64,000 nucleotides of DNA from Bacillus sp. UNC438CL73TsuS30 (GCF_000482325.1 NZ_KI535295.1:1289060-1353059); one strand, 5' to 3'. Positions 1 through 8,311 are shown, counted from the stretch's first letter. Translations and numbers: made by a program. Notes: a model not told the origin generated them from the letters alone.

Positions 1-18
1 ATAAAAGGATGTATAGTT

Positions 19-588
19 GTGACAAATAACGTGAAACAGAGAAGAATAATTTTAGATTTAGCAGTTACTTTAGATGGTTTTATTGAAGGGAAAAATGGAG
101 AAGTTGATTGGTGTATTATGGACCCTGAAATGGGGTTTACTGATTTCTTAAATCAAATTGATACGATTTTATATGGTAGAAAAAGCTACGATTTATGGGG
201 ACAATATATTCCGAAAAATGAAGACCCTGATACCGAAAAGGAAATTTGGAAATTGGTTCATAGTAAAAAGAAATATGTTTTTTCCAGAACACAAAAAGAG
301 ACTGGTGATCAAGCAATATTTATAAATGATAATATTCTTGAAGAAGTAAATAAATTGAAGAAAAAGTCCGGAAAAGACATCTGGCTATATGGTGGAGCAA
401 GTCTCATTACAAATTTTATAAATTTGGGGCTTGTTGATGAATTTAGATTATCTATTCACCCTGTTGTTTTGGGAGAAGGAAAACCGTTGTTTATTGATTT
501 AAAACAGAGGATAAATTTAAAATTGGTTAATACAAGAACATTTTCCTCAGGCGTTGTGCAAATAATCTATCATTGGAATGCTGACTAA
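19..588 (+). CDS. RibD C-terminal / DHFR-like reductase (YyaP type)
   Basis: A 189-residue single-domain protein of the RibD_C/dihydrofolate-reductase superfamily. Seen: the N-terminal VTLDGFI motif, a central TILYGRKSYDLW segment, the nucleotide-loop LYGGASLI and the HPVVLGEGKPLF segment typical of the YyaP/YwjB group. The start is GTG, preceded at good spacing by AAAAGGA (positions 3-9). The family binds NADPH, but the substrate of YyaP-type members is not established, so this should not be read as a true folate enzyme. The gene is followed by a hairpin and stands alone. A second, divergent member lies at 44793-45335. Confidence 0.85.
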   Translation: MTNNVKQRRIILDLAVTLDGFIEGKNGEVDWCIMDPEMGFTDFLNQIDTILYGRKSYDLWGQYIPKNEDPDTEKEIWKLVHSKKKYVFSRTQKETGDQAIFINDNILEEVNKLKKKSGKDIWLYGGASLITNFINLGLVDEFRLSIHPVVLGEGKPLFIDLKQRINLKLVNTRTFSSGVVQIIYHWNAD

Positions 589-638
589 ACAATCTTTCAT
601 TCCATGGTAATACTCGACAGTAGTTTCACCTATTGAAC

Positions 639-673
639 TTAAGGGGAATCCATAAATAATGGGTTCCCCTTAA
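639..673 (+). terminator. hairpin after the DHFR-like gene
   Basis: TTAAGGGGAA and TTCCCCTTAA form a long stem about 50 bases after the stop codon. There is no strong T run, so termination is likely but not certain. Confidence 0.45.
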
Positions 674-887
674 TATTATGGAATTATCAACATTAAATAC
701 TAACAGAGCCGTTCTATTAAATGTTGTAGGAAATTTAGTTTACCCCCAATTTTGTTAATTACCCCAAAACTGCATTTATATACCATCCAAAATCTGTTAA
801 AATATTACTAATATATGGAGATTAGCAGAATGGTTTGGGTTTGGATCTCTTTTTGTAGAGATTCAATACCAAAGGAGGGGAAGAATT

Positions 888-1091
888 GTGTTTTGGATAA
901 TGGTTGTTCTATTAATCGTCTTAATAATAGTATTTGAAGAGGCAGCCAGCTATTTTTGGAAACAATATTTATATGGGCCCAGTAATAAAAGTCAAAGAAA
1001 ATGGAAGAAATGGATGATGAAGGCTTTAACTTTTATAAGGAAAAAACCGCAAATAGAAATACGTGAAATGAAGAAAGAAAAGAGTTCATAA
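888..1091 (+). CDS. small membrane-anchored protein
   Basis: A 67-residue protein starting at GTG behind a strong AAAGGAGGGG ribosome site. Residues 2-17 are a hydrophobic segment (WIMVVLLIVLIIVF) that should anchor it in the membrane. The remaining 50 residues are basic and rich in Lys and Trp, probably cytoplasmic. I do not recognise a family. It stands alone, with a terminator-like hairpin at 1229-1251 behind it. The good ribosome site and membrane-protein composition argue that it is real. Confidence 0.65.
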   Translation: MFWIMVVLLIVLIIVFEEAASYFWKQYLYGPSNKSQRKWKKWMMKALTFIRKKPQIEIREMKKEKSS

Positions 1092-1228
1092 GCATTGGAA
1101 AAGCAGACAGGATAAAAGGTTCAAACCTAGAAATACCTCAAAAGTAAACCCTAGTGTGCGGTAAAATAATTATTTTGGACAAAGTTCAATTTCATTTATC
1201 GTAGATGATGGAGGGCTGTGTTCAGAAG

Positions 1229-1251
1229 GATTGCTGCGGCGATCTTTTTTT
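1229..1251 (+). terminator. intrinsic terminator
   Basis: GATTGC/GCGATC stem with a TGCG loop followed by seven T. It separates the small membrane-protein gene from the arsenic operon. Confidence 0.6.
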
Positions 1252-1278
1252 ATTTACAATAACTTTACATTTAACTTC

Positions 1279-1334
1279 TTGAAGCAAGTATATAAGTGAT
1301 TTATTATATAAGCGGTTAGTTATATGTTTATATG
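1279..1334 (+). promoter_or_regulatory. ars operon promoter and probable ArsR operator
   Basis: TTGAAG (1279-1284) and TATTAT (1302-1307) with a 17-base spacer fit a sigma-A promoter. The stretch from about 1302 to 1334 is rich in imperfect ATATAA/TTATAT half-sites overlapping the -10 and start region, which is where an ArsR-family repressor usually binds. The operator assignment is inferred from position and base pattern. Confidence 0.6.
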
Positions 1335-1352
1335 AAAAAAAGAGGTGCAATC

Positions 1353-1700
1353 ATGTTAAAATCCACCGTCGATATAGACCAAGCTGCTAATGTTTTTAAA
1401 CTATTAGGTGATAAAACACGATTAACCATTGTTGGCATTTTAAAACAACGTGAATGTTGCGTTTGTGAACTACTCGAAATCTTTGATACGAGTCAGCCGT
1501 CCATCAGCCAACATCTTCGCAAATTAAAAGATGCAGGACTTCTTAAAGAAGAAAGAAGGGGTCAATGGGTTTATTATTCCTTAAATCACCAAAGTGATTT
1601 ATATGACCTTATCGATGAAATTTTAAAGCATGTGCCTGAACAAGCTGAAAAAATCAAACAAATTGAAAAAAGCAATCCTACGCTTCGTTGTGGTTGCTAA
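1353..1700 (+). CDS. arsR: ArsR-family arsenic-responsive repressor
   Basis: A 115-residue winged-helix repressor, first gene of the operon arsR-aquaporin-arsC-hesB. The helix-turn-helix is SQPSISQHLRKLKDAGL. The arsenite-sensing site is visible as ECCVCELL (Cys35, Cys36, Cys38), placed as in the CxC motif of classical ArsR, and a second Cys pair ends the protein (Cys113, Cys115). The start chosen is the ATG at 1353, because AGAGGTG lies just upstream; an in-frame ATG at 1332 would put that ribosome site inside the gene. It probably represses its own operon and releases DNA on binding As(III). Confidence 0.92.
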   Translation: MLKSTVDIDQAANVFKLLGDKTRLTIVGILKQRECCVCELLEIFDTSQPSISQHLRKLKDAGLLKEERRGQWVYYSLNHQSDLYDLIDEILKHVPEQAEKIKQIEKSNPTLRCGC

Positions 1701-1731
1701 GCAATTAAATCATCAAGGAGAATAGAACAGC

Positions 1732-2373
1732 ATGAAAAAAAAGTTAATCAGCGAATTTTTAGGAACCTATTTTTTGGTTTTTGCTGGAACGGGTGCCGTT
1801 GTAATTGACGACATTACGAAGAGTTTAACCCATGTAGGTGTAGCCCTAACATTTGGACTTGTCGTCATGGCATTAATTTTTGCGTTTGGTCACCTTTCTG
1901 GTGCTCACTTTAATCCAGCGGTTACGATTGCATTTTTAATTCATGGGGATATAAATAAGTGGGAAGCAATTAATTATATTATCATTCAAATCATTGCAGG
2001 GATTGCTGCAAGTGCAACGTTGTTAGGTTTATTTGGTAATGTCGCAACACTCGGCACCACAATACCAAGAGGTTCATGGGAACAATCATTCATTTTGGAA
2101 TTGATCCTTACATTTTTCTTGATGATGGTTATATTTGGTTCAGCTGTTCATGGTAAAGCTGTCAAATCCTTTGCAGGAATTGCGATAGGTGCAACAGTTG
2201 GGTTAGAAGCCATGTTCGCAGGACCAATTTGTGGTGCATCCATGAACCCTGCAAGGTCAATTGGTCCTGCCCTTGTATCAGGAACAACACAGCATTTATG
2301 GGTGTATATTGTCGCAACGATAGTAGGTGCCAGTATCGCGGCAGTTATTTATAAACAACTACACGAAAAATAA
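1732..2373 (+). CDS. aquaporin/aquaglyceroporin in the ars operon (AqpS-like role)
   Basis: A 213-residue major intrinsic protein with six membrane segments and both pore signatures intact: NPA at 61-63 (HFNPAVT) and 172-174 (MNPARS), with the selectivity-filter Arg175 after the second. It sits where an arsenite pump (arsB or acr3) is usually found, between arsR and arsC. In Sinorhizobium the aquaporin AqpS in an ars operon lets arsenite made by ArsC leave the cell passively. By context the same role is inferred here. Ribosome site AAGGAG precedes the ATG. Water or glycerol transport unrelated to arsenic cannot be excluded from sequence alone. Confidence 0.88.
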   Translation: MKKKLISEFLGTYFLVFAGTGAVVIDDITKSLTHVGVALTFGLVVMALIFAFGHLSGAHFNPAVTIAFLIHGDINKWEAINYIIIQIIAGIAASATLLGLFGNVATLGTTIPRGSWEQSFILELILTFFLMMVIFGSAVHGKAVKSFAGIAIGATVGLEAMFAGPICGASMNPARSIGPALVSGTTQHLWVYIVATIVGASIAAVIYKQLHEK

Positions 2374-2386
2374 AGGAGAATACATC

Positions 2387-2806
2387 ATGACTAAAAAAAC
2401 AATCTATTTTCTTTGTACAGGGAACTCTTGCCGCAGTCAAATGGCAGAAGGTTGGGCTAATAAACTTTTAGGTGATGAATGGGAAGTTAAAAGTGCTGGA
2501 CTTGAAGCACACGGATTGAATCCTAATGCCGTAAGAGCAATGAATGAATCCGGGATTGATATATCTAAACAAACATCCAATGTAATCGACCCTGAAATTC
2601 TAAATCATGCTGATTTAGTTGTGACATTGTGTGGACATGCAGCAGATCACTGTCCCGTAACACCTCCCAACGTTAAACGCGTGCATTGGGGATTCGATGA
2701 TCCTGCAAAAGCAGAGGGAACAGAAGAAGAAAAATGGGCATTCTTCCAACGTGTCCGTGATGAAATAAAAGGCCGTATTAAACGTTTTGCTGAAACTGGA
2801 GAATAA
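2387..2806 (+). CDS. arsC: arsenate reductase, thioredoxin-coupled (LMW-PTP fold)
   Basis: A 139-residue arsenate reductase. The phosphatase-like loop C10-TGNS-C15-R16 binds arsenate, and Cys82 and Cys89 ([10 protein letters not shown]) complete the Cys10/Cys82/Cys89 triad known from the plasmid pI258 and B. subtilis enzymes, which pass a disulfide to thioredoxin. It reduces As(V) to As(III) in the cytoplasm. The start is the ATG at 2387, 13 bases after the aquaporin stop and behind AAAGGAG. An upstream in-frame ATG at 2327 lies inside the aquaporin gene and lacks a ribosome site. Confidence 0.95.
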   Translation: MTKKTIYFLCTGNSCRSQMAEGWANKLLGDEWEVKSAGLEAHGLNPNAVRAMNESGIDISKQTSNVIDPEILNHADLVVTLCGHAADHCPVTPPNVKRVHWGFDDPAKAEGTEEEKWAFFQRVRDEIKGRIKRFAETGE

Positions 2807-2850
2807 TAAAAATCAGTAACAAAGTATGAAAACAGAAGGAGGAAATGGAC

Positions 2851-3129
2851 ATGAAAATCACTGACGAAGCTCGTGATGAATTTAAAAAAATGTTCAAAGA
2901 AGAGAATGCCAAGAATATTCGTATCTTTTTTGACGGCTTTGGCTGAGGACAGCCAAGGATTGGACTGGCTCTGGATGAGCCAGAAGCAGACGATATGATT
3001 GTCATGATAAATGATATAAAAGTAGCAATCGACCCAATTATAGAACCGAATACAGAAGACCTTATTCTTGATCGAAGCGGGAATGGAAGAGGGATTTCGT
3101 TGATAGGTAATACGGGAAGATGTTGTTAA
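2851..3129 (+). CDS. HesB/IscA-like protein with in-frame UGA, probable selenoprotein
   Basis: Reading from the ATG at 2851 (AGGAGG at 2837-2842) gives 92 codons to TAA if TGA at 2944-2946 (codon 32) is read through. The UGA falls in DGFG-U-GQPRIGLALDEP, exactly where HesB/IscA-like proteins carry the first Cys of GCGGP. The frame stays coherent to a C-terminal Gly-Arg-Cys-Cys. A 7-bp hairpin with a GG-containing loop follows the UGA (see 2965-2983). HesB-like selenoproteins of this motif are known in other bacteria, so the likely reading is selenocysteine. It is the last gene of the ars operon, which suggests a thiol/selenol redox or arsenic-binding job. The alternative is a nonsense mutation of a Cys codon. 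Confidence 0.8.
2965..2983 (+). promoter_or_regulatory. bSECIS-like hairpin for UGA recoding
   Basis: CTGGCTC (2965-2971) pairs perfectly with GAGCCAG (2977-2983), leaving the five-base loop TGGAT. The loop starts 25 bases after the UGA and has G at its second and third positions. This meets the published bacterial SECIS pattern (loop 16-37 bases after UGA, an early G in a small apical loop, upper stem of at least four pairs), to which SelB binds. Confidence 0.7.
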
Positions 3130-3157
3130 AAAAGACCTTTTCAGGTCTTTTTTCGTT
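3128..3157 (+). terminator. terminator of the ars operon
   Basis: AAAAAGACCT/AGGTCTTTTTT stem with a TTTC loop directly after the HesB stop codon. Confidence 0.85.
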
Positions 3158-3160
3158 TAT

Positions 3161-3197
3161 CCAATTGCTCATCAGATTAACCTCTGATGAGCCAATT
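3161..3197 (-). terminator. inverted repeat after the histidine kinase gene
   Basis: CTCATCAG (3168-3175) pairs with CTGATGAG, flanked by CAATTG on both sides. It lies just after the kinase gene on the minus strand and probably ends that transcript. Confidence 0.5.
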
Positions 3198-3210
3198 GAT
3201 TATATCGTTT

Positions 3211-4830
3211 TTAGTATTTCGGATCCATACTATAATCTTCGTTGATCGGTAAACGTATCAAAAGGTGAATGACTTGATTTTTATAATCGACATGAATGGT
3301 GCCGTGATGCAATTCAATAATGCTTTTGGTTATGGCTAACCCTAATCCCGCCCCGGAATTATTGGATGACCGAGAAGCATCCACTCGATAAAAACGATCA
3401 AATAATCTCGTTACCTCTTCTTCAGAGAGGGACTCACATGGATTTGAAACAGAAATTTGCACAAATTTTTTGTTTTTAACCATGTTAACATGAATATTTC
3501 CAGGGGGTGTACTATATTTGATGGCATTCGTAAGCACGTTTTCCAAGGCACGAACCATTTGATTCGGGTCGACCTCCATCAGGATGGGTTCTTTCGGAAG
3601 TTCGTTCCTAAATACCACATGATGATCTTTCGCGATTGGATCCAGTTCATCCATAAGCTGTCGCAGCATTTGATTTAGGCTGACTTTTTCCTTTTTGAGC
3701 TGTACACCCTCATAATTTAAGCGGGTAAAATCAAATAAATCCTCTACTAATTTTTTTAATTGCTCCGATTTTCCGTATGCAATATCTACGTATTCGTCTA
3801 ATTGTGTTTGATTCTTGTATTGATGATCTTTCACTAGTCTTAAATAGCCCATTACAGAAGTTAACGGGGTGCGTAAATCATGGGAGACATTGGTGATCAG
3901 TTCATCCTTTAATTTTTCCGTTTGCCTTTGCCTTTCAATCATTTCGTTTAATTCCGAAGCCATATAATTGATATTAGTTGCAAGAGACCCTAATTCATCA
4001 GTGCTTTTCTCGCGAATCCGATAGTGTAAATTTCCTTTTGCTATTTCCATCAAACCTAATGCAATCTCCTCAATTTCTTTCATTTTCCGTTTAGTTATTA
4101 AATAAAAACAGAGAATAAACGTAATAAGTCCAAGAAGGTAGGGGGTAACTCCGGGTTCTTCCACGTATAAAGTTTTTGATTTAGGGACGCCACTGACCAT
4201 TAAATAGTTTTTACCTCCATTTAGGGTGATGGGGTAGATTCTTGTAACGGTTGGGTGTTCCTCATGCTCTTTTTCAACAAAAGCCTTTTGAGCCTTCTCC
4301 ATTATATCTTGAAGATCTACCTGCGTATTCTCCATGCCTCCCGATTGATAAAGGACATTCCCATCTAAATTGGTAATCGCTGTAGTGAGATGATTCTTTT
4401 GTTTTGGTGTGCGGATTAAATAGAGAATCAATTCGTTCTTGGTTAAATGATAGGTAGAATTCTCACCATTCGGAACGGATAACCATACCTCATTTCCTTT
4501 TGAGGAGGGGAGAGGGCGGTTGAGAAACTTATTTTTAAAAACAGGATCTTCGTCTCCCAATTCATTAACAAGCCCGTTCGTATCCTCATTCATTTGCTTA
4601 AATTGTCTGACCATATTTCGAGCACTTTCATCAATCGTTACAATTCCTTCAGTAAAATCAAGCCTTCGATCTTTATTCACAAAGAAGGGGCTTGAGGCAA
4701 AACCGACAATGAGTGAAACAAGAATACAAAATGCAAACGCGATGATCACCTGAATTCGTATGCTTGACTTCACTGGATAAATCAGTTTATCCCAATACCT
4801 TCCTTTTAGAAAAGGTTTTTTATTGTTCAA
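3211..4830 (-). CDS. membrane sensor histidine kinase
   Basis: A 539-residue kinase. Membrane segments at about 26-50 and 229-248 enclose a roughly 180-residue extracellular sensor domain. A HAMP domain follows (about 250-300), then the HisKA box NVSHDLRTP with phospho-acceptor His317, the N box (NAIKYSTPPG) and the GAGLGLAI G box. It overlaps the response-regulator gene by 11 bases, so the two are translated together. It faces a divergent envelope operon, and the shared control region holds OmpR-type repeats, so the signal is probably cell-surface stress. The sensor domain is not one I can name. Confidence 0.92.
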   Translation of the reverse strand: MNNKKPFLKGRYWDKLIYPVKSSIRIQVIIAFAFCILVSLIVGFASSPFFVNKDRRLDFTEGIVTIDESARNMVRQFKQMNEDTNGLVNELGDEDPVFKNKFLNRPLPSSKGNEVWLSVPNGENSTYHLTKNELILYLIRTPKQKNHLTTAITNLDGNVLYQSGGMENTQVDLQDIMEKAQKAFVEKEHEEHPTVTRIYPITLNGGKNYLMVSGVPKSKTLYVEEPGVTPYLLGLITFILCFYLITKRKMKEIEEIALGLMEIAKGNLHYRIREKSTDELGSLATNINYMASELNEMIERQRQTEKLKDELITNVSHDLRTPLTSVMGYLRLVKDHQYKNQTQLDEYVDIAYGKSEQLKKLVEDLFDFTRLNYEGVQLKKEKVSLNQMLRQLMDELDPIAKDHHVVFRNELPKEPILMEVDPNQMVRALENVLTNAIKYSTPPGNIHVNMVKNKKFVQISVSNPCESLSEEEVTRLFDRFYRVDASRSSNNSGAGLGLAITKSIIELHHGTIHVDYKNQVIHLLIRLPINEDYSMDPKY

Positions 4831-5536
4831 TTTTATAGCCCACTCCCCAAACCGTTTTTATATAGCGAGGTGTCCGTGGGTTATTCTCAAGTTTCTCACG
4901 CAAATTACGAATATGAACCATTACCGTGTTTTCTGATTCATAAAATGGTTCATTCCAAACCTGTTCATAGATTTTTTCCGTACTAAACACAACACCGACA
5001 TTCCGCGCTAAAAGTTCTAAAATGGCAAATTCCCTTGGTGTTAATTTTACTTCCCTACCTTCGACTGTAACCTCGTGTGTCGAAATGTTAATGGTAAGCT
5101 CATCGATGGAAATCACATCCATCTGACTAGTTGGATTGATTTGTCGATTTCCATCTGTTTGATTTAAACGAAGATAACGTCGAAGCTGCGATTTAATTCT
5201 TGCCACTAATTCCAAAGGCTGAAAAGGTTTTGTGACATAATCATCTGCACCGGTTGTTAACCCCATGATCTTATCCATGTCCTGCGATTTTGCCGATAAC
5301 ATAATAATAGGAACATTTCGGCTTTCTCTGATCTTCATACAGGCTTGAATTCCATCTAAACGAGGCATCATGATGTCTAAAACCACCAAATGAACCGTTT
5401 CCTTTTCAAGGTATTCTAACCCCTCGATGCCATCGGCTGCTTTCAATACGTTATATCCCTCATTCGTAAGATAAATCCCGATTAAATCTCTTATTTCTTT
5501 TTCATCATCAATAATTAGAATGGTTTCTTGTGACAT
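4820..5536 (-). CDS. OmpR/PhoB-family response regulator
   Basis: A 238-residue two-domain regulator. The receiver domain has the acidic pair at Asp10/Asp11, phosphorylation site Asp54 (VVLDIMMP) and the Lys of YVTKPF. The C-terminal winged helix carries LTPREFAILELL and GVGYKIE, typical of the OmpR class. Ribosome site AAAGGAGAGG precedes the ATG. It is the first gene of the two-gene system with the kinase. Two direct repeats in the upstream region are good candidates for its own binding site, and would control both itself and the divergent envelope operon. Confidence 0.94.
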   Translation of the reverse strand: MSQETILIIDDEKEIRDLIGIYLTNEGYNVLKAADGIEGLEYLEKETVHLVVLDIMMPRLDGIQACMKIRESRNVPIIMLSAKSQDMDKIMGLTTGADDYVTKPFQPLELVARIKSQLRRYLRLNQTDGNRQINPTSQMDVISIDELTINISTHEVTVEGREVKLTPREFAILELLARNVGVVFSTEKIYEQVWNEPFYESENTVMVHIRNLREKLENNPRTPRYIKTVWGVGYKIEQ

Positions 5537-5598
5537 ATAAACCTCTCCTTTCTAATGCCTAAATTTTACTCTAATCCTCTTAAGAAAAAACAATAGAA

Positions 5599-5651
5599 TT
5601 TCTGAAGATTTTCTGAAGTTCTTCATTAACTTTTAAGAAAATCTTCAGAAA
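5599..5651. promoter_or_regulatory. OmpR-type direct repeats plus 16-bp inverted repeat
   Basis: TTTCTGAAG occurs at 5599-5607 and 5610-5618, starting 11 bp apart, the usual spacing of OmpR-family half-sites. A 16-base sequence at 5599-5614 is repeated perfectly in inverted form at 5636-5651. The block sits between the divergent regulator gene and the PAP2 operon, so it is the best candidate binding site for the response regulator. Confidence 0.6.
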
Positions 5652-5717
5652 GAACGGCATTTTTCCTTAAGAAGTTTTTTGTACGATACATACATGCAGA
5701 CGAGGAGGTATTCGGAA

Positions 5718-6380
5718 ATGCATGAAAAATGGAAAACAGTTGGTATGCTTTGCTTTTTGCTCAGTATACCAGCGATGATGTTGGTTTATCCATCCTTGAA
5801 TACACCCATTCGCGGTGTTCATTCGCTTGTAACGAGTTTAGACCAAGCCATTCCTGTTGTGAAATGGTTTGTAATTCCTTATGTTGCCTGGGTTGGTTAT
5901 ATAACGATGACGTTGATTTACTTTTGTTTCAAGGATCGTACATTGGCATTCAAAACGGTTCTTGTTTTTGACCTTGGATTATTGGTTTGTTTTCTTATTT
6001 ATTATTTTTATCAAACGGTGGGGCCTGTACGCCCTGTGATTAGTGGGCATGATGTTCTATCGCGAATATTGCAGTATGTGTATCAAATTGATCAACCATA
6101 CAATAGCTTTCCAAGCATTCATGTCATGAGCAGTTATTTAATGATGCGGGCCATTCGGAATTGCTCGTGGAAAAACAAGTGGATTCAATGGTTCATTGGA
6201 GGTTTCTCTATCTCGATTATCCTTGCCACCTTGTTTATTAAACAGCATTTGATGATAGATGTTGCAGCAGCCATTTTCTTGGTTGAGGTTTTATTTAAAA
6301 TGGTAGAACTCGGTTTTAGCTGGTTATTCGTACCAAAACAAAAAGTAAAAGCTGTTGCAAAGAAGTCTTTTTCAGTATAG
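5718..6380 (+). CDS. PAP2-superfamily membrane phosphatase/phosphotransferase
   Basis: A 220-residue protein with about five membrane segments. PAP2 signatures: a reduced first motif ending GPVRP, the FPSIHVMSS motif (Ser-x-His), and IKQHLMIDV with the catalytic His and Asp of motif 3. The first-motif Lys is not obvious, as in the inositolphosphotransferase-like branch. The start is ATG 5718 behind GAGGAGG; an in-frame TTG at 5679 has no ribosome site. It leads a four-gene operon with a glycolipid glycosyltransferase, suggesting phosphatidic-acid or lipid-phosphate turnover. Exact substrate unknown. Confidence 0.82.
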   Translation: MHEKWKTVGMLCFLLSIPAMMLVYPSLNTPIRGVHSLVTSLDQAIPVVKWFVIPYVAWVGYITMTLIYFCFKDRTLAFKTVLVFDLGLLVCFLIYYFYQTVGPVRPVISGHDVLSRILQYVYQIDQPYNSFPSIHVMSSYLMMRAIRNCSWKNKWIQWFIGGFSISIILATLFIKQHLMIDVAAAIFLVEVLFKMVELGFSWLFVPKQKVKAVAKKSFSV

Positions 6381-6449
6381 CCAGGATGACTTAAGATGAC
6401 CCGCTGACGGGGCATTTGAAATAGATACATTTTAAAGGAGTGGAGATCC

Positions 6450-7625
6450 ATGAAGGCAATCAATAAAGAAAAAATTTTAATTCTTACTGGTAATTATGGA
6501 GATGGCCATATTCAAGTTGCTCAGGCATTAAATGAAGCGATACAGATTCGATTTCCATCCTTAGAACCCGTGGTATTTGATTTTATGGAATGGGTTCATC
6601 CTTATTCCAATCAGGTCAGTCGCTATCTTTATCTACAAGGAGTGAAAAAATTCCCGCAGGTGTATGGATACTTTTATCAAAAAACACGGAGAATGAACAC
6701 TTTTTCTAAAGTGATGAAGACCATTTTTTCAACAGGAATTGGACGGATGGTTAAATTGATTGAGGAGGTGCAGCCAGCTGTTGTTGTCAGTACGTTTCCT
6801 TTGGCAGCTGCTGTGATGTCCAAGGTGAAATCCTATGGGTTAACAAATATCCCTACTGTCACAACCATTACGGATCATACCGATCATAGTTGCTGGATTT
6901 ATCCTCATACTGATCAATATATCGTCGGTTCGAAGGTTGTCCGCGATTCTTTGATTCAATTAGGCGTGGAAAAGAATCGAATTGCCGATATCGGGATTCC
7001 GATCCGCCAGCAATTTTCTCAATCCTTTAAGCGGGAGGAAATTCTTAAGAAACATAGTCTAGATCCGCATTTACCAACCGTTCTAGTGATGGGAGGCGGG
7101 TGCGGCTTGATTGGCGAAGGAAGTTCTACAATTCAGGAGTTTGATGCATTGCCACAGCCGATTCAATTGATCATTGTTTGTGGACATAATGAAAAACTCC
7201 GGGTGGAATTAAAGGAGAAGCTAAAGGGTTCCAAACACCGTATCCATCTTACGGGTTATATCGATTACGTTCATGAGTTAATGGCGATCTCCGATGTAAT
7301 GATTACCAAACCGGGCGGAGTCACTACTTTTGAAGCGATTGCCATGGAATTGCCAATGCTTCTTCATAAACCGATTCCTGGGCAAGAACAGGATAACGCT
7401 AAATTTTTAGTTCGTTCAGGGGTGGCGATTCAGGCTGAAACGGAAAGTGATCTAACGGATCATTTATCCACATTACTGAGCAATGCTGAACTTCTTCAAC
7501 AAATGAGAGAGAATTCGAAACAATTCCATCCGAAAGAATCCGCGTTTGCATCCGTTGAAATCATTATCGATACAAAAGAGACCTATAACCGTTTGCAAAC
7601 CCTTATGTATTCTTTCGGTTTATAA
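6450..7625 (+). CDS. UgtP/MGDG-synthase-type diacylglycerol glycosyltransferase
   Basis: A 391-residue GT28-family enzyme. The N-terminal part has the MGDG-synthase signature LTGNYGDGHIQVAQAL, and the C-terminal GT-B domain has TKPGGVTTFEA with the nucleotide-sugar-binding Gly and Glu. UgtP relatives add glucose from UDP-glucose to diacylglycerol at the inner membrane face, giving glycolipids and lipoteichoic-acid anchors. A PAP2 gene just before it could supply diacylglycerol. Ribosome site AAAGGAGTGG precedes the ATG. Sugar donor and number of sugars added cannot be read from the sequence. Confidence 0.85.
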   Translation: MKAINKEKILILTGNYGDGHIQVAQALNEAIQIRFPSLEPVVFDFMEWVHPYSNQVSRYLYLQGVKKFPQVYGYFYQKTRRMNTFSKVMKTIFSTGIGRMVKLIEEVQPAVVVSTFPLAAAVMSKVKSYGLTNIPTVTTITDHTDHSCWIYPHTDQYIVGSKVVRDSLIQLGVEKNRIADIGIPIRQQFSQSFKREEILKKHSLDPHLPTVLVMGGGCGLIGEGSSTIQEFDALPQPIQLIIVCGHNEKLRVELKEKLKGSKHRIHLTGYIDYVHELMAISDVMITKPGGVTTFEAIAMELPMLLHKPIPGQEQDNAKFLVRSGVAIQAETESDLTDHLSTLLSNAELLQQMRENSKQFHPKESAFASVEIIIDTKETYNRLQTLMYSFGL

Positions 7626-7645
7626 GCAAATAGGAAGGTGGGAAA

Positions 7646-8311
7646 ATGGAAAATAGTATGTTTTTGTCGTTAAAGTTAAAAAAACCAACAGTCCGCACTC
7701 TTTCCATCGGAAGTTTGATGATTTTCTTATTGCTTACGGGAATTTATTTATACTTTGTTCATACGGGAGCAGCAAAAGGATGGCTTGAATCGATTCGTCA
7801 GCTTGGTGTTTTCGGTATCGTGTTAGGGATTATGATTCAAAGTTTGGTGAATGTCATTCCGGCACCAGGCGAATTTGTTTCTCTTTTTCTAATTGAAATT
7901 TATGGTCCGGTTGCCGGTGGATTCTATTCTTTCATTGGAGGAGTCTTAGGGGCCATCCTTGCGTATTGTTTGTCTGATTGGATTGCTCGTCCGATCATTG
8001 AACCAATGGCTAAGCCCTATCTGGAAAAAATCGATCGCTGGCTAAAAAAGCGGGGAGATATTGGTCTTTTGATCATCCGTTTTGTCCCATTGGTTCCTTA
8101 TCATTTCATCAACTATGCGGCCGGGATATTGCGCGTAAACAAAATGGCGTTTATTTGGACAACCGCTTTAGGGATCTTGCCTTATACCATCACGATTAGC
8201 AGCATATTTGCAGGATTTCGTTATGGAAAATTCCTACCTTTTATTATTGGCGGCGGACTCTTTATTTTGTCCTCTATTTTAAGTATCGTCTACCGGAGAA
8301 AAATGGATTAA
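7646..8311 (+). CDS. TVP38/TMEM64 (DedA-like) membrane protein
   Basis: A 221-residue membrane protein of the TVP38/VTT family: a first membrane segment at about 20-37, then the family core with PAPGEFVSLF, GGVLGAILAY and the LIIRFVPLVPYHFINYAAG segment. Relatives (YdjX/YdjZ, YtxB, DedA) are linked to lipid scrambling or undecaprenyl-phosphate recycling. It lies 20 bases after the glycosyltransferase in the same operon, fitting a role in moving lipid carriers or glycolipids across the membrane. That role is inferred. Confidence 0.85.
   Translation: MENSMFLSLKLKKPTVRTLSIGSLMIFLLLTGIYLYFVHTGAAKGWLESIRQLGVFGIVLGIMIQSLVNVIPAPGEFVSLFLIEIYGPVAGGFYSFIGGVLGAILAYCLSDWIARPIIEPMAKPYLEKIDRWLKKRGDIGLLIIRFVPLVPYHFINYAAGILRVNKMAFIWTTALGILPYTITISSIFAGFRYGKFLPFIIGGGLFILSSILSIVYRRKMD

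Noticed and set aside
2778-3005. Open frame on the minus strand across the HesB-like gene
   Set aside because: No ribosome site, and the plus-strand HesB reading explains the sequence. It is an antisense shadow.
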